64,000 nucleotides of DNA from an uncultured Clostridia bacterium (GTDB taxonomy: Bacteria > Bacillota > Clostridia > Oscillospirales > Ruminococcaceae), in contig CANQPL010000004.1 of NCBI GenBank assembly GCA_947625735.1, positions 56,681 to 120,680 on the forward strand, written 5' to 3'. A program made the translations under genes and the position numbers. Shown in pieces: positions 9,549-20,394 of this stretch. Below the pieces are notes generated by a model. That model was given only the letters and a program-made list of their open reading frames with translations. It had not been told where the DNA came from and made no database searches. The stretch's first letter is position 1. Every line of letters starts with the position of its first letter.

Positions 9549-10133
9549 TTAATACAATTTAAAATTAATCTTTTCCTTTGCTAACTTATTATAAATCATT
9601 ACGAAGATGCAAAACGCTAAGATTAACAGCGGCTGAAGTCCTATTGTCATTTTTTTAAACATATACTTTCCATATTGTATTTCTTTTTTTCCTGCTTTAT
9701 TTTCAACAATTATCCTTTCAGTAAACTGATTGTATTGTATCGTAAGATTTTCGGTATTTACTGCGGTTGTGCCTTTATTCATATGTTTCAGATATTCAGA
9801 TACGTCTTGAAAATTATCGGGTTTATCAAGTTCATTCCCGTTGTAATCATAAAAGTACTGTCCGTCTACTCCATCTTCAATATATATCAAATTGAAATCG
9901 AAATATATATCCACTGTACGAATCAGCGATATTGAACGTACCAATTCCATATTTTCATTGTAGAAATACACATTGCTTCCTCCGAATTTGGACATTGCAA
10001 CTGCAAATTGACCTGATCCGTTAAATGCAATACCGCGGCACGATGGACTAAACCAAGATAAAGTACACACTGCAACATAAAGAATCACATATACGATTAA
10101 GGCGATTTTGTAAAACTTTTCTATCTTTGACAT
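9549..10133 (-). CDS. Hypothetical membrane-anchored protein
   Basis: ORF with N- and C-terminal TM segments; no family recognised. Confidence 0.6.
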   Translation of the reverse strand: MSKIEKFYKIALIVYVILYVAVCTLSWFSPSCRGIAFNGSGQFAVAMSKFGGSNVYFYNENMELVRSISLIRTVDIYFDFNLIYIEDGVDGQYFYDYNGNELDKPDNFQDVSEYLKHMNKGTTAVNTENLTIQYNQFTERIIVENKAGKKEIQYGKYMFKKMTIGLQPLLILAFCIFVMIYNKLAKEKINFKLY

Positions 10134-10280
10134 ATATACCTCCTTGTACATAATGGGATACTGCCTATGAAAAAAACATTTTTTACTCTAACTATAATTG
10201 CAATTTCATTATATCACCTCACTACAGTAATGTCAAGAACAAATATGTACGGTCAACGGCAGAAAATATTTCGATTGCGG

Positions 10281-10309
10281 TTGACAGCAGGAAAAAAATG
10301 TTGTATAAT
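10281..10309 (+). promoter_or_regulatory. Consensus sigma-A promoter of carB (TTGACA-17-TATAAT)
   Basis: TTGACA 10281-10286, 17-nt spacer, TATAAT 10304-10309. Confidence 0.88.
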
Positions 10310-10320
10310 ATACTAAAGAC

Positions 10321-10478
10321 TTGTTCTCATAGGAAATAAGTGCGGATCTCAGGGAAATATTTTTACTGTAAATAACGTTCGCTGTTCACGGTAAAATTTG
10401 ACGAAAGTGCGTTTGCGGTTTTTTATGAGAACAATTTCTGAATAAAACACGGGCGGCAGACAGGGATATTACCGCCCG
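10321..10478 (+). ncRNA. Structured 5' leader of carB (candidate cis-regulatory RNA)
   Basis: 11-bp perfect closing stem 10321-10331/10424-10434, inner stem 10361-10369/10388-10396, second hairpin CGGGCGG/CCGCCCG at 10450-10478. Confidence 0.45.
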
Positions 10479-10507
10479 ATGCACAAAGATTAAGTGAGGA
10501 ATTTAAT

Positions 10508-13500
10508 ATGCCAAAAAAACAGGATATTGAAAAGATCATGATAATAGGCTCAGGTCCTATCATAATCGGTCAGGCGTGCGAGTTTGACTATTCGGGTACA
10601 CAGGCGTGCAAGGCTTTGCGCAAGCTTGGCTATAAGATCGTTCTGGTAAACTCCAACCCCGCCACCATTATGACCGACCCGGGAGTTGCAGACATTACCT
10701 ATGTAGAACCCCTTAACCTTGAAAGACTTACAAAAATCATAGAAAAGGAGCGTCCTGATGCGCTGCTGCCGAATCTGGGCGGTCAGTCGGGACTGAATCT
10801 CTGTTCTGAGCTTGCAAATGCGGGAGTGCTTGAAAAATACGGCGTTCGTGTCATAGGCGTACAGGTAGACGCCATTGAACGCGGCGAGGACAGAATAGAG
10901 TTCAAGCACACAATGGAAAAGCTGGGTATCGAAATGCCCCGCAGCGAGGTAGCATATTCCGTTGATGAGGCTGTAAAGATCGCCGAAAAGCTCAGATATC
11001 CCGTAGTACTCCGTCCCGCCTATACTATGGGCGGCGCAGGCGGCGGTCTTGTCTACAACGTAGACGAGCTTAAAACCGTTGCCGCAAGAGGTTTACAGGC
11101 AAGCCTTGTAGGTCAGGTGCTTGTAGAAGAATCCATAAGCGGTTGGGAGGAGCTGGAGCTTGAAGTTGTCCGTGATGCAGAGGACAATGTTATAACCGTT
11201 TGTTTTATCGAAAATATTGATCCGATCGGCGTTCACACAGGAGACTCCTTCTGCTCCGCCCCCATGCTCACCATCTCAGAGGACGTTCAGAAAATACTGG
11301 AGGAGCAGGCATATAAAATCGTCAAGGCAATAGAGGTAATAGGCGGCTGCAACTGCCAGTTTGCCCATGACCCCGTAAGCGGCAGGATAGTCGTTATCGA
11401 GATAAACCCCAGAACCTCACGCTCCTCCGCTCTTGCATCAAAGGCAACGGGCTTCCCTATTGCCCTTGTATCCGCAATGCTTGCCTGCGGACTCACACTC
11501 AAAGAGATCCCCTGCGGCAAATACGGCACTCTTGACAAATACGTCCCTGACGGTGATTATGTGGTAATAAAGTTTGCCCGCTGGGCTTTCGAGAAATTCA
11601 AGGGCGCAGAGGACAAGCTGGGTACGCAGATGAAAGCTGTAGGCGAGGTCATGAGCATAGGCAAGACCTACAAGGAGGCATTCCAGAAAGCTATCCGCAG
11701 TCTGGAAACAGGCAGATACGGTCTTGGATTTGCTAAGAACTTTAATGACCTTTCAAAGGAGGAGCTGCTTTCAAAGCTCAGATATCCCTCATCGGAAAGG
11801 CAGTTTATCATCTATGAGGCGCTGCGAAAGGGAGCTAAGATCGAGGAGATCTATCAGCTTACAAAGATAAAGCACTGGTTCTTAGAGCAGATGAAGGAGC
11901 TTATTGACGAGGAAAATTCCCTGCTTTCAATGAAAGGCTCTGTTCCCGGTGAACCTGTTCTCCGTCAGGCAAAGCTGGACGGATTTTCCGACAGATATCT
12001 TGCAATGCTCCTTGATGTATCCGAAGAGGATATCCGCAGCGCAAGATATAAATACAATATCCGTGAAACGTGGGAGGGCGTTCATGTCAGCGGTACAGAA
12101 GATGCGGCATATTACTACTCCACATATCACACCGACAGAGCCGCAGATAACAACGTTATCCGCACGGATAAGCCGAAAATAATGATACTGGGCGGCGGAC
12201 CTAACCGCATCGGACAGGGAATCGAGTTTGACTACTGCTGCGTTCATGCAGCCCTTGCCCTGAAAGAGCTGGGATTTGAGTCTATCATCGTAAACTGCAA
12301 CCCCGAAACAGTATCCACTGACTATGACACCTCAGACAAGCTGTATTTTGAGCCGCTGACCCTTGAAGATGTACTGAGCATATACGAAAAGGAGAAGCCC
12401 GTAGGAGTTATAGCACAGTTTGGCGGTCAGACACCTCTTAATCTTGCCGCTGATCTGAAAAAATACGGCGTAAATATTCTGGGTACTACCCCCGAGACAA
12501 TTGATCTTGCCGAGGACAGGGATCGTTTCCGTGAGATAATGGATCGCTTAGGCATACCGATGCCAGAAGCCGGAATGGCTGTTACAGTGGAAGAAGCCCT
12601 TGAAATTGCAAATAAGATAGGCTATCCCGTAATGGTACGTCCCTCCTATGTGTTGGGCGGCAGAGGCATGGAGGTAGTTCACGATGATGAAATGATGCGT
12701 GTATACATGGCAGCAGCAGTGGGTGTCACTCCCGACAGACCTATCCTGATAGACAGATTCTTACACCATGCCACCGAATGTGAAGCAGACGCAGTATCTG
12801 ACGGCACAAGCTGTTTTGTTCCTGCGGTAATGGAGCATATCGAGCTTGCGGGAGTACATTCGGGAGATTCTGCTTGTATCCTGCCCGCAATGAATCTGAC
12901 ACCCGAACAGACAGCCACTATCAAGGAATATACAAAGAAAATAGCCGTAGAAATGAATGTACGGGGACTTATGAATATGCAGTATGCTATCGAGGACGGC
13001 AAGGTCTATGTGCTTGAAGCAAATCCCAGAGCCTCCAGAACCGTACCCATAGTTTCAAAGGTATGCGGACTTAACATGGTAAGAGTGGCAACAGAAATAA
13101 TGACCGCTCCCCTTACAGGCATGGCGTCACCTGTTCCCACACTTCACGACAGGAAGATAAACCATTACGGCGTAAAAGAAGCCGTGTTCCCCTTTAATAT
13201 GTTCCCCGAGGTCGACCCTGTTTTAGGTCCTGAAATGCGCTCCACAGGCGAAGTGCTGGGATTGTCAAGCTCCTTCGGAGAAGCCTACTACAAGGCGGAG
13301 GAGGCTACACAGACAAGACTTCCCTCCGCAGGCACAGTACTCCTCAGCATCTGCGACAGGGACAAGCCCGAGCTTGAAGAGATAGGAAAGGCATTCTATG
13401 AGCTGGGATTTAAGATAATCGCCACCGCAGGATGCTGTGACCTGTTAAATAAGGCAGGGATACCCGCAGAAAGAGTATACAAGATATACGAGGGCAGACC

Positions 13501-13738
13501 CAATATCGCAGATGAAATAGCAAACGGAGAAATACAGCTTATCATCAACACCCCCGCAGGGAAGAGCAGCGCACATGACGACAGCTATATCCGCAAGGCT
13601 GCAATCAAGCACCGCATACCCTACATCACTACAATGGCTGCTGCAAAGGCAAGCGCAGAGGGCATAAAAGCAGTAAAAAGCGGTGCCTGTGCAGAGGTAA
13701 AGCCCCTCCAGGCTTACCATGCAGAAATAACAGACTGA
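10508..13738 (+). CDS. carB: Carbamoyl-phosphate synthase large subunit
   Basis: MPKKQDIEKIMIIGSGPIIIGQACEFDYSGTQACKALR; two ATP-grasp halves; 1076 aa; C-terminal MGS-like domain. Confidence 0.98.
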   Translation: MPKKQDIEKIMIIGSGPIIIGQACEFDYSGTQACKALRKLGYKIVLVNSNPATIMTDPGVADITYVEPLNLERLTKIIEKERPDALLPNLGGQSGLNLCSELANAGVLEKYGVRVIGVQVDAIERGEDRIEFKHTMEKLGIEMPRSEVAYSVDEAVKIAEKLRYPVVLRPAYTMGGAGGGLVYNVDELKTVAARGLQASLVGQVLVEESISGWEELELEVVRDAEDNVITVCFIENIDPIGVHTGDSFCSAPMLTISEDVQKILEEQAYKIVKAIEVIGGCNCQFAHDPVSGRIVVIEINPRTSRSSALASKATGFPIALVSAMLACGLTLKEIPCGKYGTLDKYVPDGDYVVIKFARWAFEKFKGAEDKLGTQMKAVGEVMSIGKTYKEAFQKAIRSLETGRYGLGFAKNFNDLSKEELLSKLRYPSSERQFIIYEALRKGAKIEEIYQLTKIKHWFLEQMKELIDEENSLLSMKGSVPGEPVLRQAKLDGFSDRYLAMLLDVSEEDIRSARYKYNIRETWEGVHVSGTEDAAYYYSTYHTDRAADNNVIRTDKPKIMILGGGPNRIGQGIEFDYCCVHAALALKELGFESIIVNCNPETVSTDYDTSDKLYFEPLTLEDVLSIYEKEKPVGVIAQFGGQTPLNLAADLKKYGVNILGTTPETIDLAEDRDRFREIMDRLGIPMPEAGMAVTVEEALEIANKIGYPVMVRPSYVLGGRGMEVVHDDEMMRVYMAAAVGVTPDRPILIDRFLHHATECEADAVSDGTSCFVPAVMEHIELAGVHSGDSACILPAMNLTPEQTATIKEYTKKIAVEMNVRGLMNMQYAIEDGKVYVLEANPRASRTVPIVSKVCGLNMVRVATEIMTAPLTGMASPVPTLHDRKINHYGVKEAVFPFNMFPEVDPVLGPEMRSTGEVLGLSSSFGEAYYKAEEATQTRLPSAGTVLLSICDRDKPELEEIGKAFYELGFKIIATAGCCDLLNKAGIPAERVYKIYEGRPNIADEIANGEIQLIINTPAGKSSAHDDSYIRKAAIKHRIPYITTMAAAKASAEGIKAVKSGACAEVKPLQAYHAEITD

Positions 13739-13758
13739 TTCGATACAACAAAAAAATC

Positions 13759-13792
13759 ACAGCGCAGATCGTGAGGATCTGCGCTGTTTTTG
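13759..13792. terminator. Bidirectional intrinsic terminator after carB
   Basis: ACAGCGCAGATC-GTGAG-GATCTGCGCTGT followed by T-run; A-run on the opposite side. Confidence 0.88.
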
Positions 13793-13795
13793 TTA

Positions 13796-15472
13796 TCAAT
13801 ATTTCTTTGAATCTCTTTCCCTAATCTCCACACGGCGTATCTTTCCGCTTATGGTTTTTGGCAGCTCATCGGCAAACTCGATAATACGGGGATACTTGTA
13901 GGGGGCAGTATTTGCCTTTACATAGCTTTGCAGCTCCCGTGCAAGCTCATCGCCCGCCCTATTCTTATATTCACTGGTAAGAACGACTGTAGCCTTGACT
14001 ACCTGTCCTCTTATCTGATCGGGAACAGCGGTTATAGCACATTCCAATACCGCGGGATGCTCCATAAGAATAGACTCTATCTCAAAAGGACCTATCCTGT
14101 ATCCCGAGGACTTTATCACATCGTCTACGCGTCCCACGTACCACAAGTAGCCGTCAGAATCCTTATAAGCGGTATCTCCCGTATGATACAGCCCATATGC
14201 AAAGGCTCTTTCGTTGGCTTCCTTATTTTTGTAGTAGCCCTTGAAAATGCCGTTATTAACACCGTCTTTAAGGCGTACACATATTTCTCCCACAAAGCCT
14301 GTAGGCACTTCTCCGCCGTTTGGATCGGCAATAACTATATCGAACATCGGCATAGGCTTACCCATAGAGCCTGAACGGATAACCGAACCCTTTGGGTTAC
14401 CGATAAGCAGCACCGTTTCCGTCTGACCGAAGCCCTCCATCAGCGAAAGACCCGTGTATTCCTTGAACTTATTGTAAACCTCCGCATTAAGCGCCTCACC
14501 TGCCGTTGTAGCGTATTTAAGAGAGGAAAGGTCATGATTTCCCATTCCCTCTTTAATAAAGAAGCGGTACATGGTCGGAGGAGCGCAAAGGGAGGTGACC
14601 TTGTATTTCTCAATGACACCCAACACCGAATCGGGATAGAAACGGTCAAAATCGTAGGTCATGATCGTTGCGGCAAGTGCCATCTGACCGTAAATTTTGC
14701 CCCAGAAAAACTTTCCCCAGCCGCTGTCTGAAATAGACATATGAATACTATCCTTAGTAAGATTATGCCAGTACTTTGCCGTGGGAATGTGGGAAACGCT
14801 GTAGCGGTGGGAATGCATGATCATCTTAGGATATCCCGTAGTCCCCGAGGAGAAGAACATCAGACAGTCATCATCTGTTTCATTCGGAATCCTGTCAAGA
14901 GTATCGGGATATTTCATCATCTCACTGTCAAAGTCGACCCAGCCCTCAACGCTGCCCATAGCGGAGAATTTCTTTTCCAGAGGACACACCTCTGCGGCAA
15001 GATCAATATTATGTGTTACCTCACCGTAAGCAGAAGCGATAATGTGAGTAATATCTCCATGCTCAAAGCGGTAAATGTAATCCTTCTTTTTTAATTGATT
15101 TGTGGCAGGAATCATTATCGCTCCGATCTTTTCAAGTGCGAATGTAACTATCCACATCTGCCAGTGACGCCTGAGTACGGTCATGACCCTTGTACCCCGT
15201 CCTATGCCGTGAGCCATAAGCATATTGGCAGCCCTGTTGGAAAGTGAGGACATTTCGCCATAGGTAAAGATCCTTTCCTGTCCCCTGTCGTCGCACCAGA
15301 TCATTGCCCGTCTGTCAGGCTCTATCTGTGCTATTTTATCAATGATGTCATATGCGTAGTTGAAATTATGCGGCAGTTTCAGATCAAATTCCTTGATAAC
15401 ACCATTTTCGTCAAAGCCCTCAATGATATACTGACTGTGAACTTCCTCTACTAACATGAAAAAGACCTCCAT
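13796..15472 (-). CDS. AMP-forming acyl-CoA (acetyl/medium-chain) synthetase
   Basis: MFFSSGTTGYPKMIMHSHRY, LYHTGDTAYKDSDGYLWYVGRVDDVIKSSGYRIGPFEIES, LPKTISGKIRR. Confidence 0.92.
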   Translation of the reverse strand: MEVFFMLVEEVHSQYIIEGFDENGVIKEFDLKLPHNFNYAYDIIDKIAQIEPDRRAMIWCDDRGQERIFTYGEMSSLSNRAANMLMAHGIGRGTRVMTVLRRHWQMWIVTFALEKIGAIMIPATNQLKKKDYIYRFEHGDITHIIASAYGEVTHNIDLAAEVCPLEKKFSAMGSVEGWVDFDSEMMKYPDTLDRIPNETDDDCLMFFSSGTTGYPKMIMHSHRYSVSHIPTAKYWHNLTKDSIHMSISDSGWGKFFWGKIYGQMALAATIMTYDFDRFYPDSVLGVIEKYKVTSLCAPPTMYRFFIKEGMGNHDLSSLKYATTAGEALNAEVYNKFKEYTGLSLMEGFGQTETVLLIGNPKGSVIRSGSMGKPMPMFDIVIADPNGGEVPTGFVGEICVRLKDGVNNGIFKGYYKNKEANERAFAYGLYHTGDTAYKDSDGYLWYVGRVDDVIKSSGYRIGPFEIESILMEHPAVLECAITAVPDQIRGQVVKATVVLTSEYKNRAGDELARELQSYVKANTAPYKYPRIIEFADELPKTISGKIRRVEIRERDSKKY

Positions 15473-15511
15473 AAAAAGAATATGTAAATACTTTTCCCTA
15501 AAATCTCCCGT

Positions 15512-16180
15512 TTAAATCATATTCTGATTATTTTTCCTTACAATATTTAAAATATCCGACGGCGAATGTGCGATATAGACAGCATGATTTTCTTCAAGCT
15601 CCCTTTGCTCTCTGAATCCCCATGTACAGCCCACACTGTCACAGCCTGCATTACAAGCCGTCTGCATATCCACCGATGAATCTCCCGCAATAAGCGTCCT
15701 GCCGGGAGCAGTGCCCAGCGTATCCATAATATACCTTGCACCTGCGGGATCGGGCTTGCTGCCAAAGCCGTCTTTTTTGCCAAGAACAAGATCAAATCTG
15801 TGTTCAAAGAGCCTGTCAATGATCCTGCGTGAAAACTCATCAGCCTTGTTTGACAGTACTGCCGTCATAACGCCCATTTCTGCAAGACCGTCAAGCAGCT
15901 GCGGTATACCGTCATAAGGACGGGTAAGCTTATCAAAGGTAAGCCCGTAGATGCGGTCAAATTCCGCCTTTACACGAGCGATCTCCTCTTCGTTTTTCTT
16001 TCCCTCCGGAAGCACCCTCTCAATTAGCTTCGGTATCCCGTTGCCGACAAAATATCTGTATTTTTCCCTGTCATGGCAAGGGTATCCGAATTTTTTCAGA
16101 GCCTCGTTGCAGGCGTTTGCCAGATCGTCCAGTGAATTTACAAGAGTACCGTCAAGATCAAATAAAACAAGCTCATACAT
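15512..16180 (-). CDS. HAD family hydrolase, phosphoglycolate phosphatase-like
   Basis: ELVLFDLDGTLVNSLDDL, GSKPDPAGARYIM, LIAGDSSVDMQTACNAG; RBS AAAGGAAAG before the ATG at 16180. Confidence 0.9.
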   Translation of the reverse strand: MYELVLFDLDGTLVNSLDDLANACNEALKKFGYPCHDREKYRYFVGNGIPKLIERVLPEGKKNEEEIARVKAEFDRIYGLTFDKLTRPYDGIPQLLDGLAEMGVMTAVLSNKADEFSRRIIDRLFEHRFDLVLGKKDGFGSKPDPAGARYIMDTLGTAPGRTLIAGDSSVDMQTACNAGCDSVGCTWGFREQRELEENHAVYIAHSPSDILNIVRKNNQNMI

Positions 16181-16389
16181 TTTATAAATCTTTCCTTTTT
16201 TCAAACTTCCGACATGATATATATTAACATATTTTTCTGCAAATTATCAGTCTTTTTTGTTAATGTTCTGAGAATTTTTGTTACTATTTATAATATAGTT
16301 TATGAATTGTAAAGTGTAAACAACAATTTATGATCCTTTTACCATTGAATATTGTCTGCAATAAAAATTAAAAATCAGGATAAATTCAA

Positions 16390-16424
16390 AAAATCAGTCT
16401 GTAAAATTTAAACAGACTGATTTT
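16390..16424. terminator. Bidirectional intrinsic terminator
   Basis: AAAATCAGTCTGT/ACAGACTGATTTT stem. Confidence 0.8.
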
Positions 16425-16453
16425 ATTCATTATGCCAAGTGCTATTATTCGTT

Positions 16454-17392
16454 TCAGCCCTTTTTAATGCATAAAGGCTCCAGCTCAGCAAGGTCATAGG
16501 GCGTACGTTGGTATACACAATAATTGATCCAGTTGGAGAACATAAGATTTGCATGACTCCTCCAGTTAAATGCAGGAGGTGCGCCGATATCGTCAAAGGG
16601 AAAATATTTGTAGGGCTTGCTGATAGGCAGACCTTTATCCAGATCACGCATATACTCGTCACGCAGGGTAAAGCGATCATACTCCGAATGACCCGTCACG
16701 AAAAACAGCCGCTGAGACTTGTCCCCTACAATGTGTACCCCCGAAATAGGTGAGGATGTAAGAATTTCAAGCTCAGCCACCTTTGCTATGTCCTCTCTGC
16801 GCACCTCGGTATGACGTGAATGGGGGACAAAAAATTCTTCATCAAATCCCCTGACAAGCGGGTGATAGGGCAGCTCTATGCGGTGAGGGAACACTCCGAA
16901 CATTTTGCGGGGCAGCGCTCTTTTAGGTATACCGAAGTGATGATAAAGTCCCGCCTGCGCCCCCCAGCAGATGTGAAAGACCGAGAAAACATTTTCAAGT
17001 GACCAGTCCATTATCTCACAAAGCTCGCCCCAGTAATCCACCTCCTCATAATCCATCTGCTCAACAGGAGCGCCCGTGATTATAAGACCGTCAAAGCGCT
17101 GATCCTTTATATGGTCAAAGGTGGTGTAAAACTTGTTCAGATGAGATACAGGCGTATTTTTTGAAACATGGGACGCCGTTTGCAGAAACTCAATATCCAC
17201 CTGAATGGGAGTATTACTGAGAAGTCTGAGTATCTGCGTTTCCGTCTCTATCTTTTTTGGCATCAGATTTAAAATTGCGATCCTCAGCGGACGTATGTCC
17301 TGATGCTCCGCTGTGGCGTTTGTCATAAAAAATATCTTCTCCCTGCTCAGCGTTTCTGTAGCGGGGAGATTATCAGGTATGTTGATAGGCAT
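16454..17392 (-). CDS. metA: Homoserine O-acyltransferase (MetA family)
   Basis: [65 protein letters not shown]. Confidence 0.96.
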   Translation of the reverse strand: MPINIPDNLPATETLSREKIFFMTNATAEHQDIRPLRIAILNLMPKKIETETQILRLLSNTPIQVDIEFLQTASHVSKNTPVSHLNKFYTTFDHIKDQRFDGLIITGAPVEQMDYEEVDYWGELCEIMDWSLENVFSVFHICWGAQAGLYHHFGIPKRALPRKMFGVFPHRIELPYHPLVRGFDEEFFVPHSRHTEVRREDIAKVAELEILTSSPISGVHIVGDKSQRLFFVTGHSEYDRFTLRDEYMRDLDKGLPISKPYKYFPFDDIGAPPAFNWRSHANLMFSNWINYCVYQRTPYDLAELEPLCIKKG

Positions 17393-17490
17393 TGAAAAAA
17401 ATATCCTTTCCGCATGAAAAACTGTCGGAAAAAAATTCCGATCACACCAACGGGCGGCAGCCTGCACCGCCCGTAAGTCTTAATTTTTCA

Positions 17491-18573
17491 TCATATATTG
17501 GCGGCGATAACGTCACCCATTTCCGAGCATGAAACAAGCTTCATGCCGTCAGACATAATATCACCTGTGCGGTATCCGTCTTTCAGAGCCTTATCCACTG
17601 CCGCCTCGACCGCATCTGCCTCCTTATCCATATCAAAGGAGAAGCGGAGAAGCATTGCCGCAGAAAGGATAGTTGCAATGGGGTTAGCCTTGTTCTGACC
17701 AGCAATATCGGGAGCAGAACCGCCGCTGGGTTCATAAAGACCGAATTTTGTATCGTTAAGACTTGCAGATGCAAGCATACCTATAGAACCCGTTATCATT
17801 GAAGCCTCATCGGAAAGTATATCTCCGAACATATTCTCGGTAAGCACCACATCAAACTGTGCGGGATCCTTTACAAGCTGCATTGCACAGTTATCTACAA
17901 GCATATGCTCATAGGAAACCCCGGGATAATCCCTTGCCACCTCTTCAACAACTTTTCTCCAGAGACGGGAGCTGTCCAGCACATTTGCCTTATCTACACT
18001 TGTAACCTTTTTCCTGCGTTTCATAGCTATGTCAAAGGCACGCACCGCAATGCGCCTTATCTCGTTTTCGTTATATGTAAGAGTGTCAACAGCGGTCATA
18101 ACGCCGTCTATCTCACGGGTTTCACGTGCGCCGAAATAAAGACCGCCCGTCAGCTCTCTCATTATCATCATGTCAAAGCCCTTTTCGGCTATCTCAGCCT
18201 TTAAGGGGCAGGCGTCTTTCAGCTCACTGTAAAGCACAGCGGGACGGAGATTCGCAAAAAGATTAAGCGATTTCCTGAGCTTTAAAAGACCCGCCTCGGG
18301 ACGCTTGTCCGCAGGGAGCTTATACCACGGAGATGTAGAGGTATTTCCGCCGATACTACCCATAAGCACTGCATCGGCAGCCTTTGCCCTTTCAATAGTC
18401 TCATCGGTAAGAGGAACACCGTTTACATCTATAGAACAGCCGCCCATAAGAAGCTGCTCATATGAAAAGCAATGACCGAATTTCTCTGCCGTCCTGTCAA
18501 GAATTTTCATTGCCTCAGTGACTATCTCAGGACCTATGCCGTCGCCCTTTATCACTGCAATATTTTTGTTCAT
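17491..18573 (-). CDS. leuB: 3-isopropylmalate dehydrogenase
   Basis: IAVIKGDGIGPEIV; DNCAMQLVKDPAQFDVVLTENMFGDILSDEASMITGSIGMLASA. Confidence 0.97.
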   Translation of the reverse strand: MNKNIAVIKGDGIGPEIVTEAMKILDRTAEKFGHCFSYEQLLMGGCSIDVNGVPLTDETIERAKAADAVLMGSIGGNTSTSPWYKLPADKRPEAGLLKLRKSLNLFANLRPAVLYSELKDACPLKAEIAEKGFDMMIMRELTGGLYFGARETREIDGVMTAVDTLTYNENEIRRIAVRAFDIAMKRRKKVTSVDKANVLDSSRLWRKVVEEVARDYPGVSYEHMLVDNCAMQLVKDPAQFDVVLTENMFGDILSDEASMITGSIGMLASASLNDTKFGLYEPSGGSAPDIAGQNKANPIATILSAAMLLRFSFDMDKEADAVEAAVDKALKDGYRTGDIMSDGMKLVSCSEMGDVIAANI

Positions 18574-18608
18574 GTTAATTTTACTCCTTTGTTCACAGGC
18601 TGATATTT

Positions 18609-19091
18609 TCAGCTTTTCAGAGAATTAAGCAGACCGCCCGCAGCAATGATCTCCTTGATAAAATCGGGGAACGGCTGCGCCTTGTAGGTGTGACCCTTGG
18701 TCTTATTGGTGATAATACCCGTATCAAAATCTATCTCAACCTCATCGCCGCCGTCAATATCCCTTGCCGCCTCATCACATTCGAGAATAGGCAGAGCGGT
18801 ATTAATTGCGTTTCTGTAGAAGATCCTTGCAAATGTAGAAGCGATAACACAGGCGATACCGCTTGTCTTAATAGCAATAGGAGCGTGTTCTCTCGAGGAG
18901 CCGCAGCCGAAATTCTGACAGGCGACCATAATGTCTCCCTCTTTTACATTCTTCACAAAATCGGCATCAATATCCTCCATGCAGTGTGCCGCCAGTTCCT
19001 TATGATCGGCGGTATTCAGGTATCTTGCGGGGATAATGACGTCTGTATCCACATTATCTCCGTATTTATGTACTTTTCCGCAAACCTTCAT
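18609..19091 (-). CDS. leuD: 3-isopropylmalate dehydratase small subunit
   Basis: [32 protein letters not shown]. Confidence 0.97.
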   Translation of the reverse strand: MKVCGKVHKYGDNVDTDVIIPARYLNTADHKELAAHCMEDIDADFVKNVKEGDIMVACQNFGCGSSREHAPIAIKTSGIACVIASTFARIFYRNAINTALPILECDEAARDIDGGDEVEIDFDTGIITNKTKGHTYKAQPFPDFIKEIIAAGGLLNSLKS

Positions 19092-19107
19092 TTCAATCTA
19101 TCCTTTC

Positions 19108-20370
19108 TCACATGATCTCATTGGGAGAGGTGATCCTTCCGGTGACCGCAGAAGCGGCTGCAACAGCGGGAGACGCAAGATATACCTCCGACTCGGGGTG
19201 ACCCATTCTTCCCACAAAGTTCCTGTTGGTAGTTGCAACGGCTCTTTCGCCCTTGGCAAGTATCCCCATATGACCGCCGAGACACGGTCCGCAGGTAGGT
19301 GTAGAAACAGCGCAGCCCGCTTTTATAAATGTTTCTGCATATCCCAGCTTCACGCAGTCAAGATAAACCTGTTGAGTTGCAGGAATAACTATACATCTTA
19401 CGCCCTTTGCAATATGTCTGCCGTCAAGGATTTTTGCCGCCATAGCCATATCCTCAAGTCTGCCGTTGGTGCATGAGCCTATTACCACCTGATCAATGGC
19501 TACATCTCCGAAGTCGCCCTCGGCTCTCGTATTCTCAGGCAGATGAGGGAAGGAAACAGTAGGCTTTACAGCCGACAGATCAATATCATAAACAGCATCA
19601 TACTGTGCATCGGGATCGGCTTCATAAACCTTGTATTCCCTGTTAACTCTGCCCTTCATGTAATCCCTTGTAATATCGTCAACAGCAAATATGCCGTTCT
19701 TTGCTCCTGCCTCTATCGCCATATTCGCCATTGAAAGACGATCGTCCATAGAAAGAGCAGCAAGCCCCTCCCCCGAAAATTCCATTGACTTGTAAAGTGC
19801 GCCGTCAACGCCTATCATGCCGATAATATGCAGGATAACGTCCTTACCCATAACATATTCTCCGAGACTTCCCATAAGGTTGAATTTAATGGCTGAAGGT
19901 ACCTTGAACCATGCCTCTCCTGTCGCCATGCCCGCACACATATCGGTAGAGCCTACGCCTGTAGAAAATGCTCCCAGCGCACCGTATGTACAGGTATGAC
20001 TGTCTGCGCCTATCACGCAGTCACCTGCGGCAACTATGCCTTTTTCGGGGAGGAGGGCGTGTTCAATGCCCATATCCCCCACATCATAGTAATGCTTTAT
20101 ATCATACTTACCCGCAAAGGTGCGGCACTGAAAAGCATTTGCCGCAGACTTTATATCCTTGTTGGGAGTAAAATGATCCATTACCATAGAAATTTTTTCC
20201 TTATCAAACACCTTTGAAAAGCCTGCTTTTTCAAACTCGTTGATAGCCACAGGTGTGGTAACGTCATTGCCAAGTACCATATCCAGCTTACATTTTATAA
20301 GCTGTCCTGCCTCCACACTATCAAGTCCCGCATGAGCCGCAAGAATTTTCTGTGTCATTGTCATACCCAT
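19108..20370 (-). CDS. leuC: 3-isopropylmalate dehydratase large subunit
   Basis: [49 protein letters not shown]. Confidence 0.97.
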   Translation of the reverse strand: MGMTMTQKILAAHAGLDSVEAGQLIKCKLDMVLGNDVTTPVAINEFEKAGFSKVFDKEKISMVMDHFTPNKDIKSAANAFQCRTFAGKYDIKHYYDVGDMGIEHALLPEKGIVAAGDCVIGADSHTCTYGALGAFSTGVGSTDMCAGMATGEAWFKVPSAIKFNLMGSLGEYVMGKDVILHIIGMIGVDGALYKSMEFSGEGLAALSMDDRLSMANMAIEAGAKNGIFAVDDITRDYMKGRVNREYKVYEADPDAQYDAVYDIDLSAVKPTVSFPHLPENTRAEGDFGDVAIDQVVIGSCTNGRLEDMAMAAKILDGRHIAKGVRCIVIPATQQVYLDCVKLGYAETFIKAGCAVSTPTCGPCLGGHMGILAKGERAVATTNRNFVGRMGHPESEVYLASPAVAAASAVTGRITSPNEIM

Positions 20371-20394
20371 AGTTAAAATCTCCTTTTTGCAACT

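Noticed and set aside
10450-17475. Similar GC hairpins CGGGCGGCAG...CCGCCCG at 10450-10478 and upstream of metA near 17450-17475
   Set aside because: Only the short stem is shared and loops differ; not enough to call a common regulatory family.
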